A stretch of 21,699 nucleotides of DNA from contig JAFRBA010000096.1 in NCBI GenBank assembly GCA_017405115.1, positions 1 through 21,699 of the forward strand, read 5' to 3'. The notes beneath the pieces were generated by a model. The model saw only the letters and a program-made list of their open reading frames with translations. It was not told the DNA's origin and searched no databases. A program made the position numbers and the translations under genes. Below, piece after piece: positions 1-7,854 of the stretch (within the stretch, counting starts at the first letter, position 1; each line of letters begins with the position of its first letter). The DNA is from Kiritimatiellia bacterium (lineage in GTDB: Bacteria > Verrucomicrobiota > Kiritimatiellia > RFP12 > UBA1067).

Positions 1-24
1 CCCCGCAGCGAAGCCGAGGCAATC

Positions 25-134
25 CCGGACGGACACCGTGGAGACAACAGGTTAAATGCATTTCGGCAGGCTAAATGCACAACGCAGGACTATAGTGCAT
101 TTAACCTGCCACTAGTTGCATTTAGTCTGTCCGG
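25..134. repeat. Four-copy CAGRYTAAATGCA motif cluster with dyad layout
   Basis: Four 13-bp copies of one motif lie in 82 bases. Two are in forward orientation at 48-60 (CAGGTTAAATGCA) and 67-79 (CAGGCTAAATGCA). Two are in reverse orientation at 96-108 (TGCATTTAACCTG) and 117-129 (TGCATTTAGTCTG). Within each pair the copies start about 19-21 bases apart, roughly two helical turns. An outer imperfect inverted repeat, CCGGACGGAC at 25-34 and GTCTGTCCGG at 125-134, matches at 9 of 10 positions. The arrangement looks like an operator array, or the end of a small mobile or repeat element. No gene that it would control is visible inside the window. Confidence 0.6.
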
Positions 135-157
135 CGACCAGTGATTTCCAGATTCCA

Positions 158-335
158 TCAACCCGCGATCGTCTCAGCATGAGGGCATTCACGGTGCCGC
201 TTCCAGTTGGCCAACGCCGCGGCGTTGTTGGTGTTGGCAGTAGTGGCAGAGGTGGGGGCAAGTGTTGTACTCGCCGATGTCCTTCGACATTATGCAGCCG
301 CAGGCGAGGCGCTGGCCGGGATCTGGGCCAGCGCC
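158..335 (-). pseudogene. Remnant of DUF1848 family protein, C-terminal end, frameshifted
   Basis: The minus-strand translation contains DPGQRLACGC followed by SKDIGEYNTCPHLCHYC. This matches the cysteine-rich C-terminus of DUF1848 proteins (KDxxQRxxCGC, DIGxYNTCxxxCxYCYAN). After CHYC the expected YAN continues only in another frame, reading ANTNNAAALANWKRHRECP and ending at a TGA at 160-158. About five bases seem to be missing at the junction. The roughly 250 residues that normally precede this tail are absent, since the isomerase operon lies there instead. The family's function is not firmly established; the cysteines suggest metal or Fe-S binding. This is a dead fragment and not an expressed gene. 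What I see is the motif and the frame break; the family assignment comes from memory of the conserved tail. Confidence 0.6.
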
Positions 336-383
336 CTCGCGCCGTCCTTCAGTTCGATCTCCTCTTTCGCCCACGTTGCCATG

Positions 384-485
384 CTACTCTTTTGTGTGCT
401 TTCGCGTGCCGTTGCAGTCTGGGTAGCCCGTGCAGGCCCAAAACGGGTTGCCTGCGTTGCGGTCATTGCGGCGCGCTGGGGACAT
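384..485 (-). pseudogene. Tail of a protein with a topoisomerase-type C4 zinc finger
   Basis: A 33-codon frame starts at an ATG that overlaps the isomerase stop (TGATG) and ends at TAG 386-384. It contains NPFWACTGYPDCNGT, the second half of a zf-C4_Topoisom finger (FxxCxxYPxCxxT), as found at the C-terminus of bacterial topoisomerase I and of some nucleases. The first CxxC pair of the finger is missing, so the domain could not bind zinc as it stands. I read it as the 3' end of a longer gene left behind by a rearrangement. A genuine 33-residue peptide coupled to the isomerase is possible but less likely. Confidence 0.5.
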
Positions 486-1309
486 CACGCCCACAGCCGC
501 TTCAGGAGTTCGAGGCCCTTGACCAAGTCGTCCTCGGACACTCCTCCGTTCGGCTCAAAGACGACATGGCGCACGCTCTCGGCCATTGGCTTCAGGGCGG
601 CGAAGTCGACTTTGCCCATGCCGGGCGCGAAATGGTCGTCTTCTTTGTCGACTACGTCGTTTATGTGTATCCCGACAGGCGAGGCCGGCCAGTCCGCGCT
701 GCCCTTCGTCCAGCCGCGGCATGTGCGCACGCGGTCATGGCCGGTGTCGAACCAGGACCTAACCCAGTCGCCGGTCACCTCGCCAATCTCCCACTCCGCG
801 GGGAAACCCTCGAGATAAGGCAGGTTCTCAAGGCCGAGCGTCACCTTGTTCTTCTCCAAGACGGGCACAAGCGCCTCCAGCTCGCGACGGAACAGATCAA
901 GCATCTTCCGCCCGCGGGAGATCCGGCGCTTCATGTCGAAACGGCGAAACCATCCGCGGCAGAGGATGCGCCCGGCGTGAAGAACCAGTGCGTCCGCCCC
1001 CATCGAGGCGGCGAACTCCACGTTCCGCCGAACCTGCAGGCTCGCCATCCGCCGGCCCTCATCGTCGAACGACGCAAGCTGGTAGAGCTCCGGATAGCCC
1101 TGCGGGGCGGAAATCGGCACGGGGCAGAACGCATGAACGCTCCCAACGGGGATGCGATCCAGCATCTTGCGGAAGCCCGGCACCTGCTCCGGCGTCGTGT
1201 TGTAGCCGAGCTCGAGCTCCTCGAAGCCAAGGGACAACGCCTTTTCGGCGATGGCCTCGCCGTCGTTGAGCCTCTGGTTGCACCAGTTTGTCGAGAGGGA
1301 GAATTTCAC
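485..1309 (-). CDS. Sugar phosphate isomerase/epimerase, TIM-barrel (AP endonuclease 2 family)
   Basis: The protein has 274 residues. It belongs to the xylose isomerase-like TIM-barrel superfamily, whose members isomerise or epimerise sugars and polyols using a divalent metal. Visible signatures are an N-terminal FSLSTNWCN strand, a middle VLHAGR strand, LGLENLP (a metal-ligand glutamate), WFDTGH, a HINDV strand with a metal-site histidine, and VVFEPNGG near the C-terminus. I chose the GTG at 1309 because it overlaps the holB stop as GTGA and gives the usual family length; upstream sequence in this frame is a holB shadow. No signal peptide is seen, so it is probably cytoplasmic. It is the last gene of the metG operon and may act on sugars released by the glycosidase encoded three genes upstream. 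The exact substrate cannot be read from the sequence. Confidence 0.85.
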   Translation of the reverse strand: MKFSLSTNWCNQRLNDGEAIAEKALSLGFEELELGYNTTPEQVPGFRKMLDRIPVGSVHAFCPVPISAPQGYPELYQLASFDDEGRRMASLQVRRNVEFAASMGADALVLHAGRILCRGWFRRFDMKRRISRGRKMLDLFRRELEALVPVLEKNKVTLGLENLPYLEGFPAEWEIGEVTGDWVRSWFDTGHDRVRTCRGWTKGSADWPASPVGIHINDVVDKEDDHFAPGMGKVDFAALKPMAESVRHVVFEPNGGVSEDDLVKGLELLKRLWA

Positions 1310-2097
1310 GGCAGCACTATGCGGTCTAGCATGAGCGAAAGCACGGCCTCGTCGCCGATGGCCTTCTCCGACTGGCGATAGGCGTCCTCCACTGCCTCGA
1401 CGTTCTTGAACGCCTGGTGGCGCGGCAGCTTTTCGGAGAGCATGATCTCGCGGACGAAACTCATGATCGTGCGGTAGAACGCCTTTCGCACCTGCGGAAC
1501 GTCGGCGTCCTCGGCCTCGTCCTTGAGGTCGGCGAGCACGGCGGCGAGCCGGGCGGCGTCCTTCTCGACAAAGGCCTTGCGCACGGACGCCAGGGGCTCC
1601 CCATCCAGCAGCCCGGACGAGACAGGCATGTCCACGCGCTGAGTGCGCGAGACGATGGTCGGCAGAACGAGGTCCGGCTGGTCTGTGAGCAGAAGATAAA
1701 GCGTGTTCGGGCCAGGCTCCTCGAGAGACTTCAGGAAGGCATTCGCCGCGGCTGTCTGCATACGGTCCGCTCCGACCACGATGCCGACCTTCCACCCTCC
1801 GGAGAACGAAGTCGTCGCCATGGGGGCTATGAGCCCGTCGCGCATGCCGGGGCCGTCGTCGTCCTTGCCGCGCTCGACCTTGATCGTGCGGCTCTTGCCC
1901 TGCGGCTCCAAGCGCACGACGTCCGGATGCTCCCCGGACACCGCCAGCTCCTGCTCGCCCGGGAAGAGCTTGCGGAGAATGCGGTCCACCAGCTCGGCGC
2001 AGCTGCCGCGTATGTCGCCCGTCACCAGGTAGCCGTGCGCGGCTCGGCCTGTGTCGATCGCATGCGATATCAGGTCAAAGGCAGCACCAACTTCCAT
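1306..2097 (-). CDS. holB: DNA polymerase III subunit delta prime (clamp loader)
   Basis: The protein has 263 residues. The hallmark TAAANAFLKSLEEPGPNTLYLLLTD at about 115-139, followed by LPTIVSRTQRV near 145-154, identifies a DnaX/HolB-type clamp-loader subunit. SRT stands where the SRC sensor motif of delta prime sits. The usual P-loop region reads GYLVTGDIRGSC and lacks GxxGxGKT, so nucleotide binding is probably lost; this is tolerated in delta prime, which is not the motor ATPase. No zinc-module cysteines are visible. The start at 2097 has a GGGAG box five bases upstream and overlaps the end of tmk by 28 bases. A tmk-holB pair is a common bacterial arrangement, which supports the call. 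Confidence 0.9.
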   Translation of the reverse strand: MEVGAAFDLISHAIDTGRAAHGYLVTGDIRGSCAELVDRILRKLFPGEQELAVSGEHPDVVRLEPQGKSRTIKVERGKDDDGPGMRDGLIAPMATTSFSGGWKVGIVVGADRMQTAAANAFLKSLEEPGPNTLYLLLTDQPDLVLPTIVSRTQRVDMPVSSGLLDGEPLASVRKAFVEKDAARLAAVLADLKDEAEDADVPQVRKAFYRTIMSFVREIMLSEKLPRHQAFKNVEAVEDAYRQSEKAIGDEAVLSLMLDRIVLP

Positions 2098-2750
2098 ATG
2101 CGCTCCCAGACTTCATCCACGGAGCCGTTCGCGTCCACAGTCCGCATCCTGTGGGGACAGGCCCTCGCAATCGCCTCAAATCCTTCGGCGAGCCTTGCAT
2201 GGAACGCGTCGCCGGCGCTCTCTATCCTGTCGGCCTCGGTGCGCGTGGCCTCCTCGCGGATGCGGCGGCGCGCGCGCGCCGTCTCGGGCGAGACAGAGAG
2301 ATAAAGCGTCAGGTCCGGTTCAAGGCCGTCGCAGGCGAAGTCGTTGGCAAGCCGTATCACGTCGAGGGGCAGGCCGCGTCCGTAGCCCTGGTAGGCCACC
2401 GTCGAATCGCTGAATCGGTCGCAGACGACCCATGCCCCGGACTCCAGCGCGGGGCGTATGACGTTGCGTACGAGTTGCGCGCGGGCGGCGAGGAAAAGGA
2501 GTAGCTCGCTGCGGTCGCACGGCGGATCCTCGCGCTGGTCCTTTATGAGGTGGCGGATGGACTCCGAAAGCCAAGTGCCACCGGGCTCTCTCGTGAGCCG
2601 CACGTCGATGCCCGCCGATGAAAGCGCATCGCACAGACGGCGCACCTGCGTAGACTTCCCGCAGCCCTCGCCGCCCTCGAACGTGATGAACCTGCCGCGG
2701 GCCGGCTTGCGGCTGGGCTCATGCGACAGATCTCGCGCGCGCTCCTCCAT
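2070..2750 (-). CDS. tmk: Thymidylate kinase
   Basis: The protein has 226 residues and phosphorylates dTMP to dTDP with ATP. Visible motifs are the P-loop FEGGEGCGKST at about 24-34, TREPGGT for the substrate, VVCDRFSDSTVAYQGYGRG (the DRF/Y motif that holds the thymine), and an arginine-rich LID segment near ARRRIREEATRTEADR. Sequence before the P-loop strand is about 20 residues longer than in many relatives and looks unconserved. No good Shine-Dalgarno precedes the ATG at 2750, but no better start is available. It lies 15 bases after the glycosidase stop and overlaps holB by 28 bases, so it is probably translated from the metG operon message. Confidence 0.93.
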   Translation of the reverse strand: MEERARDLSHEPSRKPARGRFITFEGGEGCGKSTQVRRLCDALSSAGIDVRLTREPGGTWLSESIRHLIKDQREDPPCDRSELLLFLAARAQLVRNVIRPALESGAWVVCDRFSDSTVAYQGYGRGLPLDVIRLANDFACDGLEPDLTLYLSVSPETARARRRIREEATRTEADRIESAGDAFHARLAEGFEAIARACPHRMRTVDANGSVDEVWERIWKLVLPLT

Positions 2751-2765
2751 CGTCCGACCGCGCCG

Positions 2766-4295
2766 TCACCACTCGACCAGGGCAAATGAACGCGGCTGCA
2801 TGCGCATCGTCGCCGAGCCGTCCCCGTTCAGCTCGAGCGGGACCTCCGTGTAGGTGCGGACGATGTCCGTCATGTGGCATTTCGCCCTGCCGAGCGGAGC
2901 CCCGGGAACGCGGAGCGTCACCGTCGCCGTGTCGGACACGTTGTCGTCGTCGCCGTAGCGTGCGACGAATACCGCGCCGGAGCCGCCCGCTCCCTTAGCC
3001 GCCACGGCATAGAAGCCGCCCGCATCCGCCGCTGCGCCGGGCGCGATCACGTTCATGCCCGACGACGCCGACTGTCCCTTGGCGACCCTTGCCGTGCAAG
3101 CCACCTGGGTGCCGCGGTCGACCATCATGGACCACGCATAGAAAGGATAGTAGCCCTTGATCGGCCACAGGGTGACCCTCTCGAACATGCCGTTCATCGT
3201 GCTGGACGGCTTGGCGTCGTAGTACATCAGCATGTCCACCGGACTTGACTGGCAAAGGGCCATCGTGGCGGCAATGAAGGCCGCGTTCTTGAGGTTCAAG
3301 TCCCCGGACTCGGCGCGAAGCGAATACACGAAGTCGTCCGTCCACCCCTTGACGTAGTTCCACTCGTTCAGGATAGACTCTACGCCGCCGAATCCGTTCT
3401 CGTCCATAAGCTTGCGGATGCGCTTTGCCTTGGCGGATATGCTCTCGGGCTCGCGCGAGTAGACGTGCCAGGAGAAGAAGTCGAGCGGGGCCTTCCTGTC
3501 GGCGCAGTACCGCAGGAACCTCGCGGCCCAGCTTTCGTTCCAGGCAAGGGCCGGGCCTCCGATCTTGAGGTTCGGGAAACGCCCCTTCAGGTGCTTCGCG
3601 GCCGTCTCGTACAGCTCGAAGAAGTTCGTGACGGTGCCGCCCCAGCAGCGCGGCGAGACGTTCATCGAGACGTCCTCGCAGGGGTCCAGGTCGGGCTCGT
3701 TCCATATCTCCCAGTACACGATGTTGAACTGGTTGGAAAATACGATGTTCTTCGTCGTGGGCGCCTTGTCCAGACCCCATCCCCAGCCCTCGTTGTAGTG
3801 GCGGACGATGTGCTCGCAGACGCGCGCCCACTTCGCAAAGTCCTTCGGGGGGAGAACGCCGTACTTCTTCGGTCCGTGCTCGATCGTCTGTCCGAGGCGG
3901 AAGAACACCTCCGTGCCGGCGCGGCGGATTGCGTCGAGATAGTGGTCGGTGAACACGAAGTCGTAGTTCTTCGGGTCGTTCTCGTCCGCGTCGAAGTCGG
4001 GGAACACGGCGTTGACGTCGCATGTGTGGGCGCCGCCGGCCACGCAGTTTATCGCGTCGTGGGTCCTGGCGAACGGGAGTCGCGCGGCACGGTACTCAAT
4101 GAAGTTGCCGCGCTTCTGGTCGTTGACCCTGGCCTTGGGCACGGTCGGCCCGTTGTTCACCGCGTGCATCGGCTTTATCGCGCCGAGCTCCCGAGAAAGG
4201 TCCACTTCCACGAGCGCCGTCGCCGCAGGCTCCGCCGCAAGCGCGCTGCCGGCGGCCGCAGCGACCGCCAAAAGAACGGACATCGTATTCTTCAT
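2766..4295 (-). CDS. Secreted glycoside hydrolase, GH39-like (clan GH-A)
   Basis: The protein has 509 residues. The N-terminus MKNTMSVLLAVAAAAGSALA is a Sec signal peptide with an A-x-A cleavage site, so the enzyme is periplasmic or exported. The TIM-barrel carries YWEIWNEPD, with acid/base Glu at about 200, and ILNEWNY, with nucleophile Glu at about 311. This is the clan GH-A retaining layout seen in GH39 beta-xylosidases and related enzymes. SWHVYSREP lies between the two. The last 100 or so residues form a beta-rich accessory region ending RSFALVEW. I chose the ATG at 4295 because AAGGAG lies nine bases upstream; an in-frame ATG at 4322 would overlap the upstream gene and spoil the signal peptide. 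Beta-xylosidase activity is the likeliest guess, and a xylulokinase lies elsewhere in the window, but substrate specificity is not proven. Confidence 0.82.
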   Translation of the reverse strand: MKNTMSVLLAVAAAAGSALAAEPAATALVEVDLSRELGAIKPMHAVNNGPTVPKARVNDQKRGNFIEYRAARLPFARTHDAINCVAGGAHTCDVNAVFPDFDADENDPKNYDFVFTDHYLDAIRRAGTEVFFRLGQTIEHGPKKYGVLPPKDFAKWARVCEHIVRHYNEGWGWGLDKAPTTKNIVFSNQFNIVYWEIWNEPDLDPCEDVSMNVSPRCWGGTVTNFFELYETAAKHLKGRFPNLKIGGPALAWNESWAARFLRYCADRKAPLDFFSWHVYSREPESISAKAKRIRKLMDENGFGGVESILNEWNYVKGWTDDFVYSLRAESGDLNLKNAAFIAATMALCQSSPVDMLMYYDAKPSSTMNGMFERVTLWPIKGYYPFYAWSMMVDRGTQVACTARVAKGQSASSGMNVIAPGAAADAGGFYAVAAKGAGGSGAVFVARYGDDDNVSDTATVTLRVPGAPLGRAKCHMTDIVRTYTEVPLELNGDGSATMRMQPRSFALVEW

Positions 4296-4322
4296 CACCG
4301 TAGTCTCCTTTATGTTGTGCAA

Positions 4323-5150
4323 TCACTCCGAATCCAACGCCCGGACGATGTCCGGTATGACCTTTTCAAAGCTCACCCCGTACCAGTGGTCGGCGTCTGT
4401 CGCCTCAAGCGCCGCGCAGACGATGTCCGCCGCGAGCGCGGCTGCCTCCGCGGCCGTCCTGCCGCGCATGACGGCGCCGGCGAAGACGGACGCGAACACG
4501 TCGCCGGTTCCGTGGGAAAGGCGCGGCAGACGCTTGTTGAAGTCGTAGACTATCCCGCTGCCGTCGCTTACCGCCGTGCCGAGGCTGTCCGCGTCGAGCG
4601 ACACACCCGTCAGCACGACGGTCTTCGCCCCCAGCGCGTGCAGCCGCCCGACCAGGGACTCGATCTCGGCCTTGGAGCCGCCGACACCCTTCGGATCCAT
4701 CCCTGCGAGAAGCGCGGCCTCGGTGAGGTTCGGCAGTATGTAGTCGGCCCCTGCGCAGAGCCTGGCCATCTTCTTCGGGAAGTCCGGCGCGAAGCCCTTG
4801 TACAGCACGCCGTTGTCGGCCATCGCAGGGTCGACGATGCGCACCGCGTCCGGCTTCGCGCACGTCTTCATTATCGAGAGTATCGGGTCGATGTGGCTCT
4901 CGCAGACGTAGCCCGTGTAGAAAGCGTCGAACGCTATGCCCTGCTCGACCCACTTCGCCTCCACCTTCGGCAGTTCGGCCGTAAGGTCGCAGAACGTCCA
5001 GCCCTTGAAGCCCGGCGCCGTGTGGTTGGACAGTATCGCCGGCGGCAGCACGGCGCACTCGACGCCGCATGCGCTCACGATCGGCAACGCGACGGTGGAC
5101 GAGCACTGGCCGACGCAGCTCAGGTCCTGGATTGTCAGCAGCCGTTTCAT
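4323..5150 (-). CDS. pdxY: Pyridoxal/pyridoxamine kinase-type ribokinase-fold kinase
   Basis: The protein has 275 residues. It is related to PdxK/PdxY, which phosphorylate vitamin B6 vitamers to pyridoxal phosphate. Visible features are TIQDLSCVGQCS at the N-terminus (substrate loop), GFKGWTFCDLT, VDPAMADNG at about 106-114, ILPNLTEA at 139-145 and the catalytic-loop motif HGTGDVFAS at 213-220. The start at 5150 shares one base with the metG stop (TGATG), so translation is coupled. Sequence upstream in this frame is an antisense-like shadow of metG and not a fusion. The symbol is given by family resemblance; a pyridoxine/HMP kinase cannot be excluded. Its placement in a metG operon shows no obvious pathway link. 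Confidence 0.8.
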   Translation of the reverse strand: MKRLLTIQDLSCVGQCSSTVALPIVSACGVECAVLPPAILSNHTAPGFKGWTFCDLTAELPKVEAKWVEQGIAFDAFYTGYVCESHIDPILSIMKTCAKPDAVRIVDPAMADNGVLYKGFAPDFPKKMARLCAGADYILPNLTEAALLAGMDPKGVGGSKAEIESLVGRLHALGAKTVVLTGVSLDADSLGTAVSDGSGIVYDFNKRLPRLSHGTGDVFASVFAGAVMRGRTAAEAAALAADIVCAALEATDADHWYGVSFEKVIPDIVRALDSE

Positions 5151-7240
5151 CAGGTCACCGTCGCGCCTGCGCCGGCGGCGGACGTCGGGGACACCGCGCC
5201 TCCGCACCTGCCTGGCTCGCCCGCGAAGAGTATCATGCCCTCGGAGACGCCCACGGACATCTTCCGCGGCGCGAGGTTCGCGACGAACACTACCTCGGTT
5301 CCGACGAGCTTCTCCGGCTCCGGATACGCCTGTCGTATCCCCGAGAAGATCGTGCGCTTCCCGAGCGGACCGGCGTCCAGCACGAACTTGAGGAGCTTCG
5401 AGCTCTTCGGCACGACCTCGCAGCTCTCCACGACGCCTATGCGCAGGTCGAGCTTCTCGAAGTCGGCGAAGGCGATCTCGCCCTTCAACGGCGGCGCGTC
5501 CTTGGGCAGGGGTTCGGGGACGCCAGAGTCCCCGTCCGTTCCAGCCTTCCCCTTGTTCTTGCTCGCCCTCGACTCGTGGGCGACTTCGCCGGAGTCCGCC
5601 GGCTTCACGGTCGCGGCCGCCACCATCGCGTCCACCTGCTTCGAGTCGATGCGGCTGGCGAGATACTCGTAGGCGCCGAGCTCGATTCCCTCGACGGCGT
5701 TGTCCCGCGAATCCCAATTCCACTCCGACTCGCCGAAGAGCTTCATCGCCTTGTCGGCGTAGACGGGCAGGATAGGCTTCAGGTAGATGGCGAGTATGCG
5801 GAACGCGTTGAGCGCCGCGGTGAGGGTCACTCGAGTCGCCTCGGCATCGGTCTTCACCGTCTTCCACGGCTCCTTGCGGTCGAAGTACTCGTTCGCGGCG
5901 TCGGCTAGGCGGCATATCTCGACGACCACCTGGTTGAAGCGCCGGTCCTCGTAGTGCCGCGCTATCGTCTCGCCTCCGTCGCGCAGCTTCTTCAGGAGCT
6001 CCTGCTCCTCGGCGCACCCATCGAGCGAGGCGAGCTTGCCGCCGAGTTTCTTCTGGAGCATCTGCGCGGAGCGCGAGGCGATGTTCGTAACCTTGCCGAC
6101 GAGGTCGGAGTTCACGCGCTGCACGAAGTCCGCGAGGTTGAGGTCCATGTCGTCCGTCGTGCCGCCCAGCTTCGCCGCGTAGTAGTACCTTAGAGCCTCC
6201 GGCGGCAGGTGGTCGAGGTAAGTGCGGGCGTTGACGAACGTGCCCTTCGACTTGGACATCTTCTCGCCGTTGACGGTGAGGAAGCCGTGCACGAATATCT
6301 TGTTCGGCTGCTCGAAGCCGGCGACGTGCAGCATGCCCGGCCAGAAGAGGCAGTGGAAGCGGATAATGTCCTTGCCGATGAAGTGGTAGCGCTCGACCTC
6401 CGGGCTCTGCCACCAGTCCTCGAACCTCTGGCCGTTCCTCTCGCACCAGTTCCTGAGCGAGGCGAGGTAGCCGATCGGCGCGTCGACCCAGACGTAGAAG
6501 TACTTGTCCTTGTGCCCGGGGATCTCGAAGCCGAAGTACGGAGCGTCGCGCGAGATGCACCAGCCGCGCAGCGGCTCCGAGAACCACTCCAGGAGCTTGT
6601 TCGAGACGTCGCTCGTCGTGTGCTCGGGAATCCACTTCTCGAGGTAGTCGTGCTGCGGCTCGAGCTCGAAGTAGAGGTGCTCGGAGTCCTTCACGACCGG
6701 CGTTCCGCCGCACGTCGTGCACTTCGGCGACCCTAGCTCCTCCGCGCCGTACGTGGAGCCGCAGTGGTCGCAGCTGTCGCCGTACTGCCCCTCCGCGCCG
6801 CACTTGGGGCAGACGCCCTTCACGAAGCGGTCGGGCAGGAACATCCTGCAGTGCTCGCAGTAGAGCTGCGGCGAGGTCTTCTTCGTTATCCCGCCGGACT
6901 TCTCCATCGCGGCGAAGATCTGCTCGGAGAAGGCCTTGTTCTCCGGCGAGTTCGTCGTGTAGTAGTTGTCGAAGGCGACCTGGAAGTCCGTGAAGTCCTT
7001 CAGGTGGATGGCGTGCATGCGCGCGATGAGGTCTTCCGGCGTGACGCCCTCCTTGCGGGCGCGTATCATGACGGGGGTGCCGTGCGTGTCGTCGGCACAG
7101 ACATACACGCAGTCGTTGCCGCGCAGCTTCTGGTACCTCACCCAGAAGTCGGTCTGTAGGTACTCCACCAGATGCCCGAGGTGAATGTCGCCGTTCGCAT
7201 ACGGCAGGGCGCTTGTGACAACTATCTTTCTCTTGTTCAT
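5150..7240 (-). CDS. metG: Methionine-tRNA ligase with C-terminal tRNA-binding domain
   Basis: The protein has 696 residues and charges tRNA-Met and initiator tRNA with methionine. Class I signatures are HLGH at 20-23 and KMSKS at 327-331. A zinc insertion carries eight cysteines (C128, C131, C144, C147, C157, C160, C174, C177), which implies two zinc knuckles as in the E. coli-like form. WVDAPIGY near 251-258 lines the active site. After the anticodon-binding helices comes a charged Lys/Pro/Ser linker (about 550-590), then an OB-fold tRNA-binding domain (FEKLDLRIGVVESCE ... MSVGVSEGMILFAG). The ATG at 7240 has no leader: a TATAAT with TGC extension ends eight bases upstream. It is the first gene of a six-gene operon. 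Confidence 0.97.
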   Translation of the reverse strand: MNKRKIVVTSALPYANGDIHLGHLVEYLQTDFWVRYQKLRGNDCVYVCADDTHGTPVMIRARKEGVTPEDLIARMHAIHLKDFTDFQVAFDNYYTTNSPENKAFSEQIFAAMEKSGGITKKTSPQLYCEHCRMFLPDRFVKGVCPKCGAEGQYGDSCDHCGSTYGAEELGSPKCTTCGGTPVVKDSEHLYFELEPQHDYLEKWIPEHTTSDVSNKLLEWFSEPLRGWCISRDAPYFGFEIPGHKDKYFYVWVDAPIGYLASLRNWCERNGQRFEDWWQSPEVERYHFIGKDIIRFHCLFWPGMLHVAGFEQPNKIFVHGFLTVNGEKMSKSKGTFVNARTYLDHLPPEALRYYYAAKLGGTTDDMDLNLADFVQRVNSDLVGKVTNIASRSAQMLQKKLGGKLASLDGCAEEQELLKKLRDGGETIARHYEDRRFNQVVVEICRLADAANEYFDRKEPWKTVKTDAEATRVTLTAALNAFRILAIYLKPILPVYADKAMKLFGESEWNWDSRDNAVEGIELGAYEYLASRIDSKQVDAMVAAATVKPADSGEVAHESRASKNKGKAGTDGDSGVPEPLPKDAPPLKGEIAFADFEKLDLRIGVVESCEVVPKSSKLLKFVLDAGPLGKRTIFSGIRQAYPEPEKLVGTEVVFVANLAPRKMSVGVSEGMILFAGEPGRCGGAVSPTSAAGAGATVT

Positions 7241-7248
7241 TGTGTCGA

Positions 7249-7257
7249 ATTATAGCA
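7249..7257 (-). promoter_or_regulatory. Extended -10 promoter of metG operon, probably leaderless
   Basis: On the minus strand TGCTATAAT ends eight bases before the metG ATG. This is a consensus -10 hexamer with the TGn extension and no recognisable -35. Transcription would begin at or within about three bases of the start codon. Flanking it is an eight-base perfect inverted repeat, TTGTGTCG at 7240-7247 and CGACACAA at 7276-7283. One arm lies on the start site and the other near the -35 position, so it may be an operator. Confidence 0.65.
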
Positions 7258-7359
7258 TAAATCTGCTGCCATGGCCGACACAAATTCGGGACCGCCACCT
7301 TCTCGCCCTCCGATGGCGGCGCCGTCGCTGCCGTCTCGCGGACCTTGCCGTGGTCTGTC

Positions 7360-7854
7360 TCACAGGCAGAGCAGGGCGATGCCGACGAGCAGAAGCGCCA
7401 GCGCCAGGGCCTTTCGCCGCAGGTTCGTCTCGTGGAAGAACCGTGCGCCGAAGACGAACGTCAGCACCACGGAGAAGCGCCGCATGAGCGACGCGACCGA
7501 TATCGGAACGTCTGGAATCGCGAGCCCCGTGAAGTACAGCCAGTCCGCCGCGGCCAGGAGAACCCCGACAAGAGGTATCGACCACCGCCACTCGAACCGG
7601 TCGCCGTGCAGGCGAAGCGCCGTCCGGCCCGCGAAGAGAAGAGCGTAGACGCACACAAGGCCCATCTGGAAGACGAGTTGGACGGCCTCGACGTCGGCGC
7701 CGCGGCACTGGAACACGTACTTGTCCCACATCGAGGACATGGCGGAGCAGATCATCCCCGCGAAGGCGCACCACACCGCCTTGCTCCGGAGGAAGTCTAT
7801 CCCCTCCCCGCGCCCTGCCCACGAGAACGCGAAGTAGCTGGCCGCACGCGCCAT
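7360..7854 (-). pseudogene. C-terminal half of an EamA/DMT family membrane transporter
   Basis: This is a 164-residue membrane protein with about four to five hydrophobic segments. It matches the second EamA repeat of drug/metabolite transporters: a segment reading GMICSAMSSMWDKYVFQ, a pocket helix near PLVGVLLAAADWLYFTGLA, and a C-terminal FFHETNLRRKALALALLLVGIALL. The first 25 residues look like the cytoplasmic linker that joins the two repeats in full-length proteins of about 300 residues, which implies that the first half has been lost. The ATG at 7854 lies three bases after the stop of the large secreted protein and sits in a perfect 12-bp palindrome; no Shine-Dalgarno is seen. It may be a remnant. 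Single-repeat EamA proteins that work as dimers exist, so it could still be functional. Confidence 0.6.

Noticed and set aside
3465..5672. A 735-codon open frame on the plus strand
   Set aside because: It is antisense to the glycosidase, kinase and metG genes. Its composition (Arg, Val, His rich) is that of a GC-driven shadow frame with no recognisable domain.
4323..7298. A 991-codon minus-strand frame that looks like a fusion ending in the pyridoxal kinase
   Set aside because: Only the last 275 codons are a real protein. The rest is a shifted-frame shadow of metG, and the kinase has its own ATG coupled to the metG stop.
7292..7319. CCGCCA...TGGCGG stem as terminator after the EamA gene
   Set aside because: The stem is only six base pairs with a 16-base loop and no U-tract. 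It is not convincing as a terminator.
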